Below the pieces are notes generated by a model. That model searched no databases, was not told the origin of the DNA, and saw only the letters and a list, made by a program, of their open reading frames with translations. Below, one piece after another: positions 37,016-64,000 of a DNA stretch of 64,000 nucleotides. The stretch is taken from positions 4,705,820 to 4,769,819 of the forward strand of contig CM067569.1 of the NCBI GenBank assembly GCA_034336665.1. Reading direction: 5' to 3'. Position 1 is the stretch's first letter. The number at the start of each line of letters is the position of its first letter. A program made the position numbers and the translations under genes. The DNA is from Luscinia megarhynchos. Lineage: Eukaryota; Chordata; Aves; Passeriformes; Turdidae.

Positions 37016-37202
37016 ATGTCCCATACCGGCAGCAGCGGCGAGCCCTCGCGGGGCCGCCGCTCGCGCCCGCCGCACGCCCAGCAGGACACGGCGGAGGCGG
37101 CGGGCGACAGGCTCCGGCAGCTCAACATCGGCGAGGGCGACGACAGGGAGCACAACAGGATGATCCGCAGCCAGTATCGGGAGCTCATCTCCACCGTGCA
37201 GC
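37016..37202 (+). CDS. NSMCE4A: NSMCE4A coding exon 1
   Basis: ATG at 37016 (GCC before) starts [17 protein letters not shown]. The exon ends STVQ plus one base at C|GTAAGG. The VQ|QNR break matches the exon phase needed downstream. It lies inside the CpG island. Confidence 0.93.
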
Positions 37203-40200
37203 GTAAGGAGGCGGCGGGGGCAGCGGCCGGGGGGGACTCCGGGGCTGGCGGCCCGTCCTGGGCGTGTGAGGAGCGTTCCTGGCAACTCCGGGCTCCTCGG
37301 GCTGCCGGTGCTTTGGGTTTGTACTTGGATGGAAATTCGACTCCCCAGAAGCATGGGATCGCAAAGCCGTGGATTGGTTGAAAGGGACCTTACGGGTAAT
37401 TCTCGTTCCAACCGTGGCAGGGACACCTTCTACTGTCCCAGGCTGGCCTTGGACACTTCCAAGGATGGGGCGGCCACAGCTTCTCTGGGCAACCTGTGCC
37501 AGGGCATCACCACTTTTACAGGGAAGAACTTCTTCCTGATATCTGAATGTACTCTCCCTTCAGTGTGAGGCCGTTCCCCTTGTCCTGTGGAAAGTCCCTC
37601 TCCTGCATCCCCTGGGAGAGCGAGGTTAAGAGGGATTTAGCTGCCCTCACACAGGTGGTGCTTGCATTGGTGCAGGGGAACAGTTGGCTTTAGACCTGGA
37701 GATGCACCAAAATCCTTTAATTTTGGTGTCTGAGCTTTAGTTCAAAACTGCAGGTATCATTATGTGCCTGGACAAGAAAGTTATTCTTTGGCCTTCAAAA
37801 AAATGCTATGTAGTTTTCAGCATCTCTCCAGACAGGTGTGTGAGTCCTTCTATGTGCATTTGAGTGCTGTTTTCCTCACAGAAATGTGGCTGTGGTTGTG
37901 TGAGTAGCACTGCCAAGTTCAGCAACAGGTGGGATTAGTTATTTTGTGAATACTTGATAAATTTGTGTGAGTAGCACTGCCAAGTTCAGCAACAGGTGGG
38001 ATTAGTTATTTTATGAATACTTGATAAATTTGTGCAGTTGTTTTACAAGAGGTTACAGTGCAGTCTATGGATGATAGAAGTGACCGAGCATATAGTTTTA
38101 AGGGCTGGTTTGTTTCTTTCATGGAAATTCTACTAATTTCCTCAAGTTGAGCCTGTTTTCCCTTATCGAGGCCCATAAGCTTTCTGTTCTATTTTCTCTC
38201 CTTGGCCCAGTTGAGGAGGAGAGGAGTGATGGAGCTTTGGTGGGCATCTGGCTTCCAGTCAGCATCAAACAAGCACAGTGTTTCTCAGTGCTTCTATGTT
38301 TCAGTAATTCAGGATTTCCTTTGTCTTTTCCTGCAGAAAATCGAGAGGCTATGCTGAATTCAAAAAGCAACAGACTGACAGAAGCTTTGGAAGAAGCCAA
38401 TAGACTTTTTGATGGAGGTAAAACAAATTCTGTTGTCTTTAATGTTTGGCCAAGCTTGAGGTGATTTACCTTACAAACAAAAGAGGACTAGAGTGAAGTT
38501 GAGGTCCAAGTACTTAATCAGAATTTTTATGTAACTTAAAATATGTTAAGTTGAAAGTTGGTTGAGTAACTTGATGTGAGAAAATAAATGTCATTACTGT
38601 TTATTTGCTCTTAGAAATAACTCCTCAGATAGAATAGAATAGAATAGCTCCTGTTTTGATTCAGTGAAACAATGTATCTCAGTAATACACATAAAAGATG
38701 TCAGTGTAGAGGGGTTCATTTCACTTGGAAAGGTGGAAAATATCCATAAAAATGCATTTGTTGTTCAAGATCATGTGCTACTTTGCCATGGTTTGTCATT
38801 CTTTCCTTTCTTAAAATGCAAATATTATTATAAAGATTCTGTAAGTGTGTTAGAGGTCATTGCAATAAAAGGATTGCCAAAGCACTAAAGCCAGGATAGT
38901 CCCCATGAATGTGATAATTATATTTGTGACAATTTCATATTGATCACCATAAAATCTTTTCTTCACCAGTTCGCCGAGCACGAGAGGCTGCACTGGATGC
39001 CCAGTTTCTTGTTATAGCATCCAATATAGGAAAGGAGAAGGCCAATGAGTTACACTCAGAGATGTCAGCATTTGACTCAACAGCATTTGCAGAAGACTTG
39101 GTAAGTTTCAGGCTCTGAATTTGCCAACATTTCTGGTGGAGGTTTGCTCTGTTTGTTACCATAAAGCCTCAGATTGTCAGGCAGTACACAGCAGTTCTGC
39201 TGGGATTTAATTATCTTCCTATGAATTTCTTTGATAAACGTTCTGGTTGCTGTTGTTAATTGTCCTAAACTACATATTAAGCACTTGCAATAGGGGAAAA
39301 ATCTGACTTAAAATGCAGACACCTCCCCCATTATTGCACTGCTGCTGCTTTATCTCGGTTCAGTCAGTTTGTGCTCTTAAGGTCTTCTGCTCTTTTTTCA
39401 GTCACTCTTCTGTAGTTTCTCAGTAGCCAAGTTGTTTCTTTATCCTATCCACTGGTTTCTATGTTTTTGGGTAGAGTTCTTGAGGCTCTGTGTCACTGAC
39501 ATGAAATAGAAAATTGAATGCTTTCAGACTGGATAGTTTGTCTCTTTGTACTGTGACTGGGGGGACGAGTCAGATCAGAACAGCTTTTAAGCAGGCTGTT
39601 GGCTTTTTTGCTCCTTGAAAATGCTCCCTTACGTTACAGCAGATCAACAAGGAATCTTGAGTGTTTGCTGAAGTCTATAAAAAACATAAAGTTCAATTTA
39701 AATTTTTTCCTGGATTAGTGTGGACTGGTGGATGCAGAGGTAGGCCGGATAAGATCTATGATATTTGAGAGGCTGGGCTTCCTGAGAGTGTGTGGTGTTC
39801 AAAAACTGTGAGACATCTGAGCTCTGAAGTGCAATATAAGTAATGTTTTGCTACTTCATACATCACTGAACATGTGCTGGAATCTAAGCAGTTTTGTTTA
39901 CCTATGGCTTTCATTGGTTGCTGAACACAAGGGTGAATTTGGCATCCTCAGGAAAGTCTGAGTTCTCAGTCACTGGTATTAAATACTAATTTATCAGGCA
40001 AACACCACAATACAATGTTTCACCATGAATGTATCTACCTCTGAGTGTTTTTTTATTGCAGCTTTTTTTTCTTTCGTAGCTGACCTTTATGGGTATAAAT
40101 CGCACAGAAGTAGAAGAAACTGATGACTCTGAGGATGCCTCAGGTGTTTTTTTACCTAGTGATGCCTGGAAGACAGTGGGAGAAGAAGCACTCAAGTACT

Positions 40201-43200
40201 TCAGAAGAGCATTTACTTTTCACTTCATGTAAGTTTCTTCAAGGGAAAGAGTGTGTACTGCAGCTCAAGGTAATATTCTTAACTGAACAGCCTTAACCGA
40301 TTCTTGTCTTTGATGTCCTGGCTTGAATTGAGTTTAATCTGAAGTCACAGCATAGTGCTGACAAGGTGTGAGGCTGTCAATGTACTGGAACAACTTTTGG
40401 GGCTGATTCTTTGCAGAAATCTCTAAATGTGATGAAGCTTTATCTTTAGGTCTAATCAGTCATCACTTTGCACTTTCCTGAGGAGATCCACTCCTCAGAA
40501 TAAAGATTCCTGAGCATACAGTGCAAACCAGATTTGCATGTATGTGCTCTTTGTGTTTTGGTTAGGAGTGGATCTTTCAAGTCTGATCCTCCAGTACCAA
40601 AGCAACGGATTGAGAGGCAGAAGAAAGCTAGCAAAGGAAAAGCAGAACGGGCAATGCCTGCTCAGGTTTGTAAAGTGTTATCTTTATTAACCATTTGTTC
40701 TAGCATAGTTATTAAAATGACTTCTAAATGTTTTAGTTTGTTTTGGGTTTTGTAATGATAAACTGTGTAGTATTTGTGACATCCCACTCTTAGGGGGAAG
40801 GGAGCATCCAAGATCCACAGGTGCTTGTGCTGTGTTTATCTCCAGGAGCCAGAACAAGGACGTTTGTCCCAGAAAAGTGCTGCCCATATGGCTCTTTCTG
40901 CAGCTATATCCTGTTGTTTCTCACAGTGTGTGATTATCAGACTCCTTGGTTGTTATGGCCAACAGTCCTTGGTTCCACAGCCATCCAGCTGGATTTGGAG
41001 ACACAGCAGCCCCTTTCCTTCTGAGCTTCTGCTAAAGGATTCAGACTCCATTATTAGCCTTCTTGATTTGTTTTGTGTGTGGACTGCAGTATTTCACTGA
41101 ATAGAAATAGAGCTTACAAACTGATTTTTCAGGTTATGAGCTTACTTGTTCTGTTGCTTGCTGCTTTGAAAGGAAGCAAAAAAGAAACTTCTTTACATTA
41201 GTGTGTTTCCATTTTTCTTCAAAAAGTGTCTAACAGGGTGTGGCATTTACACTGAAATGTGGTTAATGGCAGCTAGCTAATTAGCTGACATAACTCTGGT
41301 TTTGGTGCTTTCTGTTTCCTTATTCTTTGTGTCATTTACTGGCAGAAAGGCAAAAGTCTGAGAATACTGAAAAAGGCTTACATCTGAAACTGCAAATATA
41401 ATCCATGTTGTTACAGGGAAGCTGAGGCCATGATGATGCCAGGATGTAGAGGCAAATGGTTGATTGTTGCCTTTTAAAAGGCAGCCTATCTCCATCCAAA
41501 TAGGGATAGAAGGGATTTGTTATTGTTTGTACTGGGAAGAAGAGGAGCTGGAGGGTCTGTGGGTTGCTTATAAATGATCATCTTTATTAAACTCACAGAT
41601 TATAGCACTGTGTAGTCCAGCTCCTCAGAGCTATTGAAAAGTAAGTGTACACCTGTACACAGGCTCAAAACATGCAAGCCATGGCCTTTCAGATTGATAT
41701 TGTAAGATGGGAATTAAAACCTAAAGCTCTTCAAAGTTGCCTCATGTTTGCATAAGTGTGTTATGTTGTGTGTAGGGAGAAAAATTCAACTTTTATGTTA
41801 CATGTTCACAAGAGGCTCTTTGCATATTCTGGTAATTCATTACAGTTATTTGAGGTGAATCACTGTTTTTTTTCCCCAGTTAAAAAAAATGGAGGAGTCT
41901 CATCAAGAAGCTACAGAAAAGGAAGTAGAGAGGATCTTAGGAATACTGCAGACTCATTTTGAAAATGATCGTAAGTATGATTAAATTAAGCATTAACTGG
42001 AGAAAATGTATATTTTCTGTCTTCTACACTTGGGAGTGGTAAAACTACAGAGACAAAATAAGGTGAAGTCTGCAAGTAGAAATCTTTGGTGAAGCACATT
42101 TACCAACTGTGTATTTTTTATGAATGTTAATCAGCTGCTGTTTGACTGCAAAGTGAATGTAAATTCTTTCTCCTGATTAAAGCCTGCCATTTGTAGATGG
42201 CAGTCAAACAGTCAAATATATGGATCTGTGGGGGGGAAAAGATGGAAGAAAAGTAATACTTTCTAGAAAAATTACTTTATACAACATATGGTTTTGGAGG
42301 CAACTGGGAATTCAGCATTGTAACTAAATTGACAAACATCCCTTTAGCTTTTGAAAGGTGTACTGGCTCTCTTAAGTTTGTATGTACATCTGTTAGCTGT
42401 GTGTATACCACCAGTTTGTTGGTTAGTTTGTTGTTTGTTTTAACAAAGCCATTTTTGCATCCCAGCTAAGACACCCATTTCCTTCTTTGATTTTGTGATT
42501 GATCCGAACTCGTTTGCACGCACTGTGGAAAACATGTTTCATGTATCCTTCCTTATCAGGGTAAGGCATAACATCTTCTTGAAATATCACTTTAGATACT
42601 AGAATTACCTAGAAATACTGACCTGTTGTTTTTCCAGCTTCAATATTGAAGAATTAGGATTTAAATATGAGGAATACTAATTTATTTTCTGCAGTCTGTG
42701 ATATTTTAGTAATCGAATAAAAAAGGAAACAGAGTTGACAGACTTAGTTTTTGTTTTTTTTTGTACTGCAGTCAATTTACCAACAAAACCATAGTGATAT
42801 TTTTGCAATCAATATGTTTTTCAAAACAGATTCTGGCTCACATTTTAGATGTAGAAAAGTTCTCAGTACAGAAGAGTTACTGAGGCTGTAGAAAACTGTT
42901 AGTGCAAGGTTTTCTTTTTCAATCCCTGGATTTGCACTTCAAAACTATGCTTAGATGAAGTAAAATTAATTGTGAATAAGACAATAACTGACAAGTATAT
43001 TTTGACTAATTCAGGTTTCATATTGAAAAGAAATGTTATTATGAAGGGTTAGCTCAAGTATATTTTGAGAGTAATAATGTTTTTAATGAAGCAAAACTTT
43101 TATAATCCAGATTATGTTCATGATTATGTAATAAGTAAAATCCTGTATTTTCAGTGCGTTAAGTAATGTAAGTTATAAAACTTTAAATCCCATTGTTTTT

Positions 43201-44583
43201 TAGGATGGTCTTGCAAAAATAAAAATGGATGAAGATGAATTGCCAATAATAGGTAAAATGTAGCTTTAAAATGATCAAATTGTTTCATGTTATGTGTTCA
43301 CAAAGGTTTTGGCATATTTTTAACTGGGGATACGCAGTGAATGTAATTGAAGGGATGAGCAGCTGAAAGGATTGAGTCTTTTCAAATATCAATGTATGGA
43401 AAAAGACCATTATGCTGATTTATACAAATTAATTGTGGTAATGGGAATCAAAGGTTATTACCTCTCAAGTTACGTTTTTGCTAAATACATGAACATGTTA
43501 CACTTGGCTGAAAAAATGTATTTTTTGGGTGTAAGAAATCTCGTGGCTCAGAGTTGGGAACTGCTGCAGCTTCAAAACAGTTGGAAGGGAGATGCCATTC
43601 TTCATATGAGGTTGGCTTTCATTCCCATAGGATATGAGAGGGGTTAGGACTTTGGTGGGATTTTGTAAGGAATGAAATACTTAGGTCCTTCTGAAAAAAG
43701 TTCCTAAATTTCTAAGATGTGAGACTAAGGAAGTATCTCAAGCAGTACATGATACAGGCTGCTGATAGAGACTATAACTGGGTGGAACGTGTAGGATTGA
43801 TCTGATTTTTGTGGAGCTTTTGTGTTTCTGGTGGAAACTGATTTAGAAGTGTAAATCCTGAAAATGCTGTGTTTTGATCAGAGCCTCTAAAACCCAGCGG
43901 GGCAGAGGAGGACAGCAGAGCTGGAGCACGGAACCAGGTGGTCTTAAGTCTGGACCAGAAAGAATGGCAGGTACCACAGAGAGCACTTCATACTTTGGAT
44001 CAGTTCTTTTTTATTTAAACCTCTGAGAGCTGTGCTCTCACCTGCTCTGGGGAGGGCATGTGTTCTGTGTACAGTAGGGATGCCAGAACAGTCACAGATC
44101 TAAGGGATGTTTGTAGTTGCAAGAAAACTCAGAATTGGGGTGGCAATTCCATCTTTGATTCCTGAAGCCTGGTCAGTTTAAGTGCTTTTAAGCTGTGCAC
44201 TGACTTTACTGTTTTATACAAGGCCTAGGTAAATATGGGATCTGTTTCTTGCCTTATGTACAGTACTTGTCTCTGGAGAAGAAGTTCTCCATGCAATTTC
44301 CTCACTGTTTGTAATAAATCTTAGACAAAAAGTAGTTTTAAGCACACATACAGCTCTTCTCCATTGTCCCTCACTCAGAATGGGCAGGAGAAATGTAGTA
44401 ATTTGAAACACTGCTTTAGTATCAGAAACTTTATTACTTGCTTATTTAATAGAAATAGTTCAGCTTGCTGACTGACATGCTGCTGTCATCTCTAACCAGG
44501 AGATCATAGAAACATTTCAGATAAGAGAAGCCATGATTACCCCTCTTTCTCAGGGCACTGAAGAGGAAATGGAGACAGAGTAA
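37016..44583 (+). CDS. NSMCE4A: NSMCE4A, SMC5/6 complex kleisin subunit (complete, 10 coding exons)
   Basis: Joining the ten exons gives 1,056 nt: 351 residues plus TAA, with no frame break. Human NSMCE4A is slightly longer, mainly through a more elaborate N-terminus. The protein bridges the SMC5 and SMC6 heads, binds NSMCE1/NSMCE3, and acts in nuclear DNA repair and replication-fork maintenance. Residues 1-45 are Arg/Gly/Ser-rich and look disordered. The segment [16 protein letters not shown] and the next ~60 residues, including [11 protein letters not shown], form the kleisin-N / NSE3-binding part. Residues 217-345 ([39 protein letters not shown]) are the conserved NSE4 C-terminal winged-helix domain. 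The chosen ATG has G at -3, and no upstream in-frame ATG was found. The gene lies head-to-tail with ATE1, about 0.8 kb apart. Confidence 0.96.
37368..37620 (-). mobile_element. CR1 LINE 3' end (minus strand) in NSMCE4A intron 1
   Basis: Antisense CR1 landmarks: tgaaagggaccttacggg, gtggcagggacaccttctac, ggccttggacacttccaagg, ctctgggcaacctgtgccag, gaagaacttcttcctgatat. The 3' end of the element points left, towards exon 1, and starts about 165 nt after the donor. Confidence 0.85.
37896..38034. repeat. 67-nt tandem duplication in NSMCE4A intron 1
   Basis: The unit from 37897 (tgtgtgagtagcactgcc...) recurs at 37964 with period 67. The two copies are nearly identical: I see one substitution, ttttgtgaat versus ttttatgaat. 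The duplication therefore looks recent. Confidence 0.93.
38337..38417 (+). CDS. NSMCE4A: NSMCE4A coding exon 2
   Basis: TTTTCCTGCAG precedes it and GATGGAG|GTAAAA follows. It encodes [20 protein letters not shown] then ANRLFDG. Human has QNRED...KLTEVLEEANTLF at this point. 81 nt. Confidence 0.95.
38970..39100 (+). CDS. NSMCE4A: NSMCE4A coding exon 3
   Basis: CTTCACCAG acceptor and GACTTG|GTAAGT donor. It encodes [19 protein letters not shown] and then [18 protein letters not shown], matching the human SRAREAVLDAHFLVLASDLGKEKA region. Confidence 0.96.
40080..40228 (+). CDS. NSMCE4A: NSMCE4A coding exon 4
   Basis: A T-rich tract ending TTTCGTAG precedes the exon and CTTCAT|GTAAGT follows. 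It encodes [20 protein letters not shown], an acidic stretch, then an AFTFHFM end that corresponds to human HTFHFLL. Confidence 0.93.
40566..40665 (+). CDS. NSMCE4A: NSMCE4A coding exon 5
   Basis: TTTTGGTTAG acceptor and GCTCAG|GTTTGT donor. It encodes [20 protein letters not shown] and ends ERAMPAQ, identical to human ERAMPAQ. The donor is weaker than that of the neighbouring exons. Confidence 0.95.
41880..41970 (+). CDS. NSMCE4A: NSMCE4A coding exon 6
   Basis: A strong T tract ending CCCCAG precedes the exon and GATC|GTAAGT follows. It encodes [20 protein letters not shown] then [10 protein letters not shown], the highly conserved start of the NSE4 C-terminal domain. Confidence 0.97.
42466..42560 (+). 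CDS. NSMCE4A: NSMCE4A coding exon 7
   Basis: ATCCCAG acceptor and CAGG|GTAAGG donor. It encodes [20 protein letters not shown] then [12 protein letters not shown], closely matching human [30 protein letters not shown]. Confidence 0.97.
43204..43252 (+). CDS. NSMCE4A: NSMCE4A coding exon 8 (49 nt)
   Basis: GTTTTTTAG acceptor and ATAG|GTAAAA donor. It encodes [16 protein letters not shown], matching human DGFARIRLDQDRLPVI. Confidence 0.96.
43882..43970 (+). CDS. NSMCE4A: NSMCE4A coding exon 9
   Basis: GATCAG acceptor and TGGCAG|GTACCA donor. It encodes [20 protein letters not shown] then [10 protein letters not shown]. The human counterpart has EPVSINEEN...VRNQGIIALSYRDWEE. Confidence 0.94.
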
Positions 44584-44591
44584 ATATTCAA
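44500..44591 (+). CDS. NSMCE4A: NSMCE4A coding exon 10, with stop codon
   Basis: CTAACCAG acceptor. It encodes [18 protein letters not shown] and a short acidic tail, with TAA at 44581-44583. The exon appears to continue only 8 nt past the stop, to a GTAAGT donor whose GT is at 44592-44593. Confidence 0.92.
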
Positions 44592-45094
44592 GTAAGTTCT
44601 TTTAACAAATCAAACTCAACTTATGCACATGGAAGAACTTCAGGGAAACTAGCTATGACTTAAAAATGCAGAACTGTAAGCAGGATGACTGTAACATCTG
44701 GAATTGCTGTGTTCTTGCCCTCTTCATGAAACAAAATGTAATCTAGCCTTGTATGCAATGAATAACTGGGAAAAACCTTTATTTTTGAGTTCAGTGGTCA
44801 GTTAAGTGATGAGTTATTTTTCTGGGACTTTATACTCAGAATGCAGATTCTTTCTTTGGAAAGAATCATGGCTTAGTTTTTCTGTTTGGTTTCTTAACTT
44901 CCTGAAAGCTGATGTTGTTAATAAAGTAGTTCTGAAGAAGGATTTAGAGGGAACCAGGCTGTCTTCCCTTCTGCTTCCATAAAATTCTTCCAATGATAGG
45001 ATTGAAGTCCTTACTGTCACAGTTATTTGGTCAGTTCCAGATCTTAATGCTTTTGTCTTACTGTCTTCTCTTTTTTTTTTTTCTTTCCCCTTAG

Positions 45095-45190
45095 GTGCCT
45101 TAAGGAAAATACTTTAAAACATTTGTTTCAACAATTGTTTTATATGTATATGTTGTAAAATTAAATTTATTTTTTCTGGAACATCTCAAC
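45095..45190 (+). other. NSMCE4A: NSMCE4A 3'-UTR terminal exon
   Basis: A long pyrimidine tract ending CCCCTTAG at 45094 pairs with the donor at 44592. The exon would be non-coding and run to a cleavage site after ATTAAA at 45160-45165. The end is approximate. An unspliced reading-through 3' UTR is the alternative. Confidence 0.6.
45160..45165 (+). terminator. NSMCE4A: Poly(A) signal ATTAAA of NSMCE4A
   Basis: ATTAAA is followed by a T-rich stretch (ttatttttt) within 20 nt, a common layout for vertebrate 3' ends. An AATAAA at 45624-45629 could act as a distal signal. Confidence 0.55.
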
Positions 45191-45217
45191 GCTTTATTAC
45201 AAGCTGCTTTGTTTTTA

Positions 45218-45385
45218 GAACATGGAATGGGTTGGGTCAGAAGGGACCTTAAATCCCATCCAGTGCCACCCCTGCCATGGGCAGGGACACCTTCCACTGT
45301 CCCAGGCTGCTCCAAGCCCTGTCCAGCCTGGCCTTGGACACTGCCAGGGATCCAGGGGCAGCCACAGCTTTTCTGGGCAACATGA
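45218..45385 (-). mobile_element. CR1 LINE 3' end (minus strand), intergenic
   Basis: Antisense CR1 landmarks: gggttgggtcagaagggacc, cccctgccatgggcaggg, cagcctggccttggacactg, ttttctgggcaac. It fills the gap between the NSMCE4A 3' end and the ATE1 CpG island. Confidence 0.88.
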
Positions 45386-46004
45386 GGAAGTTTAGACTTG
45401 TTATTTATATATTATGGCTCAGTTTGCTACTTCATATAAAGTTTAATGGCATTCATGAAAAAGGTGGAAAGGAAACACTGTCCCTTCTTTCCTCGTCTCC
45501 CCCCAGCAGCAGCAAGTGGAATTCACGTGGTTAAACATCCCTGCTGGGATAACCTTGCTATCCTATATGATTTTGGGTGCTGCAGGAGAATTGATACTGC
45601 CCTGCTGTTTTTACTGTTCTGGAAATAAAGGTTTGAGTTTGGACATTCCGTCTCAATTACAGATAGCAGTTCCCCCTTCCTTTATTCCAAATTCCTCCTG
45701 TATTTGTTTGGTAACTTGGGTATTGGGCAGACTCCATGGGGCCACAACATTATTTTATTAAAAGTACGTTAAGTCTTATTTTATTGTCAGAAAACGCTTT
45801 GTGGAAGAGCTCAGGTTTTCTTCTGTAGCAGCTGAGGGGGGTACACAGGGCTCCATCCGCCCGTCGGAGCGCGTTTGTGGGGTGAGCAGCGGGTCAGGCC
45901 ATGCGGGTTCGCGGAGCGGCAGCGCCGCTTCCCCGCCGATCCGCCCGCGGGGGAGGCCGGGCCGGGCCGGGCCGGGCGGGGGGCGCAGCGGGGCCGCCGG
46001 AGCC

Positions 46005-63292
<17,288 letters not shown>

Positions 63293-64000
63293 GTATGTAT
63301 TCATTCAGGATGGGAAGTTTGAAATGAATCTATTTAATTTATTCTGTTTAATGAACGTATGAGTGTCCTCTATGCTCTCTGTAGACAGCTAGCCATTGTT
63401 AGAGGTAGTGGAGGTAATTCCTGTCTCCACCAACTGGGAAGGAAGATTCTGCTGTTTCCAGAGGAGCCTGAGGACTCCTTTGCTGGGTGATAAGCTGAAT
63501 TTCATAGCACTGCATTAAAAACAGCACAAAAGGCTGTGTCTTCCATGGGTTTTGATTTATTTCTATGAAAAGGAAAAGAATGTATTTGACTGCAATCTGA
63601 GGTAAAAGTTGAGGAGAGATGCTGTTCCTTCATTTCAAGTGAGCAAACTGCCATGGATTCCTTGCAGTGTCTTTCTTGTTCATCTTAAAGAGTTCAGGAC
63701 AGCGTGACTGTAATGAAATTGTCAGGTTATAGTAATTACTCTGGTAATTTGATATGTCACAGCCTGAGTGAATCCATGTGTGGAGAGTTTGTTGCTTTTC
63801 TCTGCAGAGTCCACTGCCCTTTGCATTCCTGAAAGCTGAAGAGTAATAGAGCTCATTAGAGTTTATAGGAAAAGGGCTTTTATCACCTCGTCAACCCGTG
63901 CAGCAGACTGCCATTATATTCCTAATTTTGTATGGCTATGTAGATGTTGATGCACACTACCCTGCCAGGTTTATACCCATATTGTTTCTTACAGACACTT
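63293..64000 (+). other. ATE1: ATE1 intron after exon 8 (right edge)
   Basis: AT-rich intron entered through GTATGT. No exon is seen before the window ends; the remaining catalytic exons lie to the right. Confidence 0.75.

Larger units (their letters stand above)
36425..37300 (+). promoter_or_regulatory. NSMCE4A: CpG island and likely promoter of NSMCE4A
   Basis: The sequence shifts abruptly from AT-rich to strongly GC- and CpG-rich around 36425 and stays so through coding exon 1. No TATA box is apparent. The island contains an AAGATGG motif (YY1-like) at about 36837, and an orphan GAGCG|GTAAGT donor whose GT starts at 36748. It may also serve a divergent transcript, for example a TACC2 5' exon, but nothing in the sequence proves that. 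Confidence 0.8.

Overview
The window reads as bird nuclear DNA. It has AT-rich noncoding sequence with short exons in GT-AG introns, CpG-dense promoters, many 5'-truncated CR1 LINE tails and pentanucleotide microsatellites. Its three recognisable genes lie in the vertebrate order TACC2 - NSMCE4A - ATE1. The species cannot be fixed from sequence alone.

Positions 1 to about 35.9 kb belong to the 5' part of TACC2 on the minus strand, or lie upstream of it. Two early coding exons were found: 18712-18788, which carries the start codon and begins MGNENSS, and 7817-7989, which carries the conserved QPPGN...KR block. The rest of this stretch is intron or upstream sequence with microsatellites, a few CR1 and MIR-like remnants, and no other gene that I can support. 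The non-coding first exon and promoter of TACC2 were not identified.

Positions 36.4-45.2 kb hold NSMCE4A on the plus strand, complete. It has a CpG island, ten coding exons that join into an open 351-residue protein, and a short extra 3'-UTR exon ending near an ATTAAA signal. The product is the kleisin subunit of the SMC5/6 complex.

ATE1, the arginyl-tRNA-protein transferase of the Arg/N-degron pathway, starts about 0.8 kb downstream on the same strand, in its own CpG island. It runs off the right edge. Two tandem alternative first exons (46005-46092 and 46313-46415) both encode a CGYC motif and both end in the phase needed by exon 2. Exons 2-6 follow. Then come two homologous 129-nt cassettes (53651-53779 and 54672-54800), which are the mutually exclusive exons known from mammals, and a 33-nt exon at 63260-63292. 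About 190 C-terminal residues lie beyond the window.

The most interesting signal is at the two mutually exclusive ATE1 exons. Both begin at the same 13-nt sequence, TCTGAAG|GTGAGG, in which a 3' splice site abuts a 5'-splice-site-like sequence, as in recursive splicing. Other points of note are the duplicated Fe-S-type cysteine motif in the two ATE1 first exons, a predicted N-myristoylation site on TACC2, an intron 8 nt after the NSMCE4A stop codon, and a pentanucleotide array that seems to have grown from a CR1 tail.
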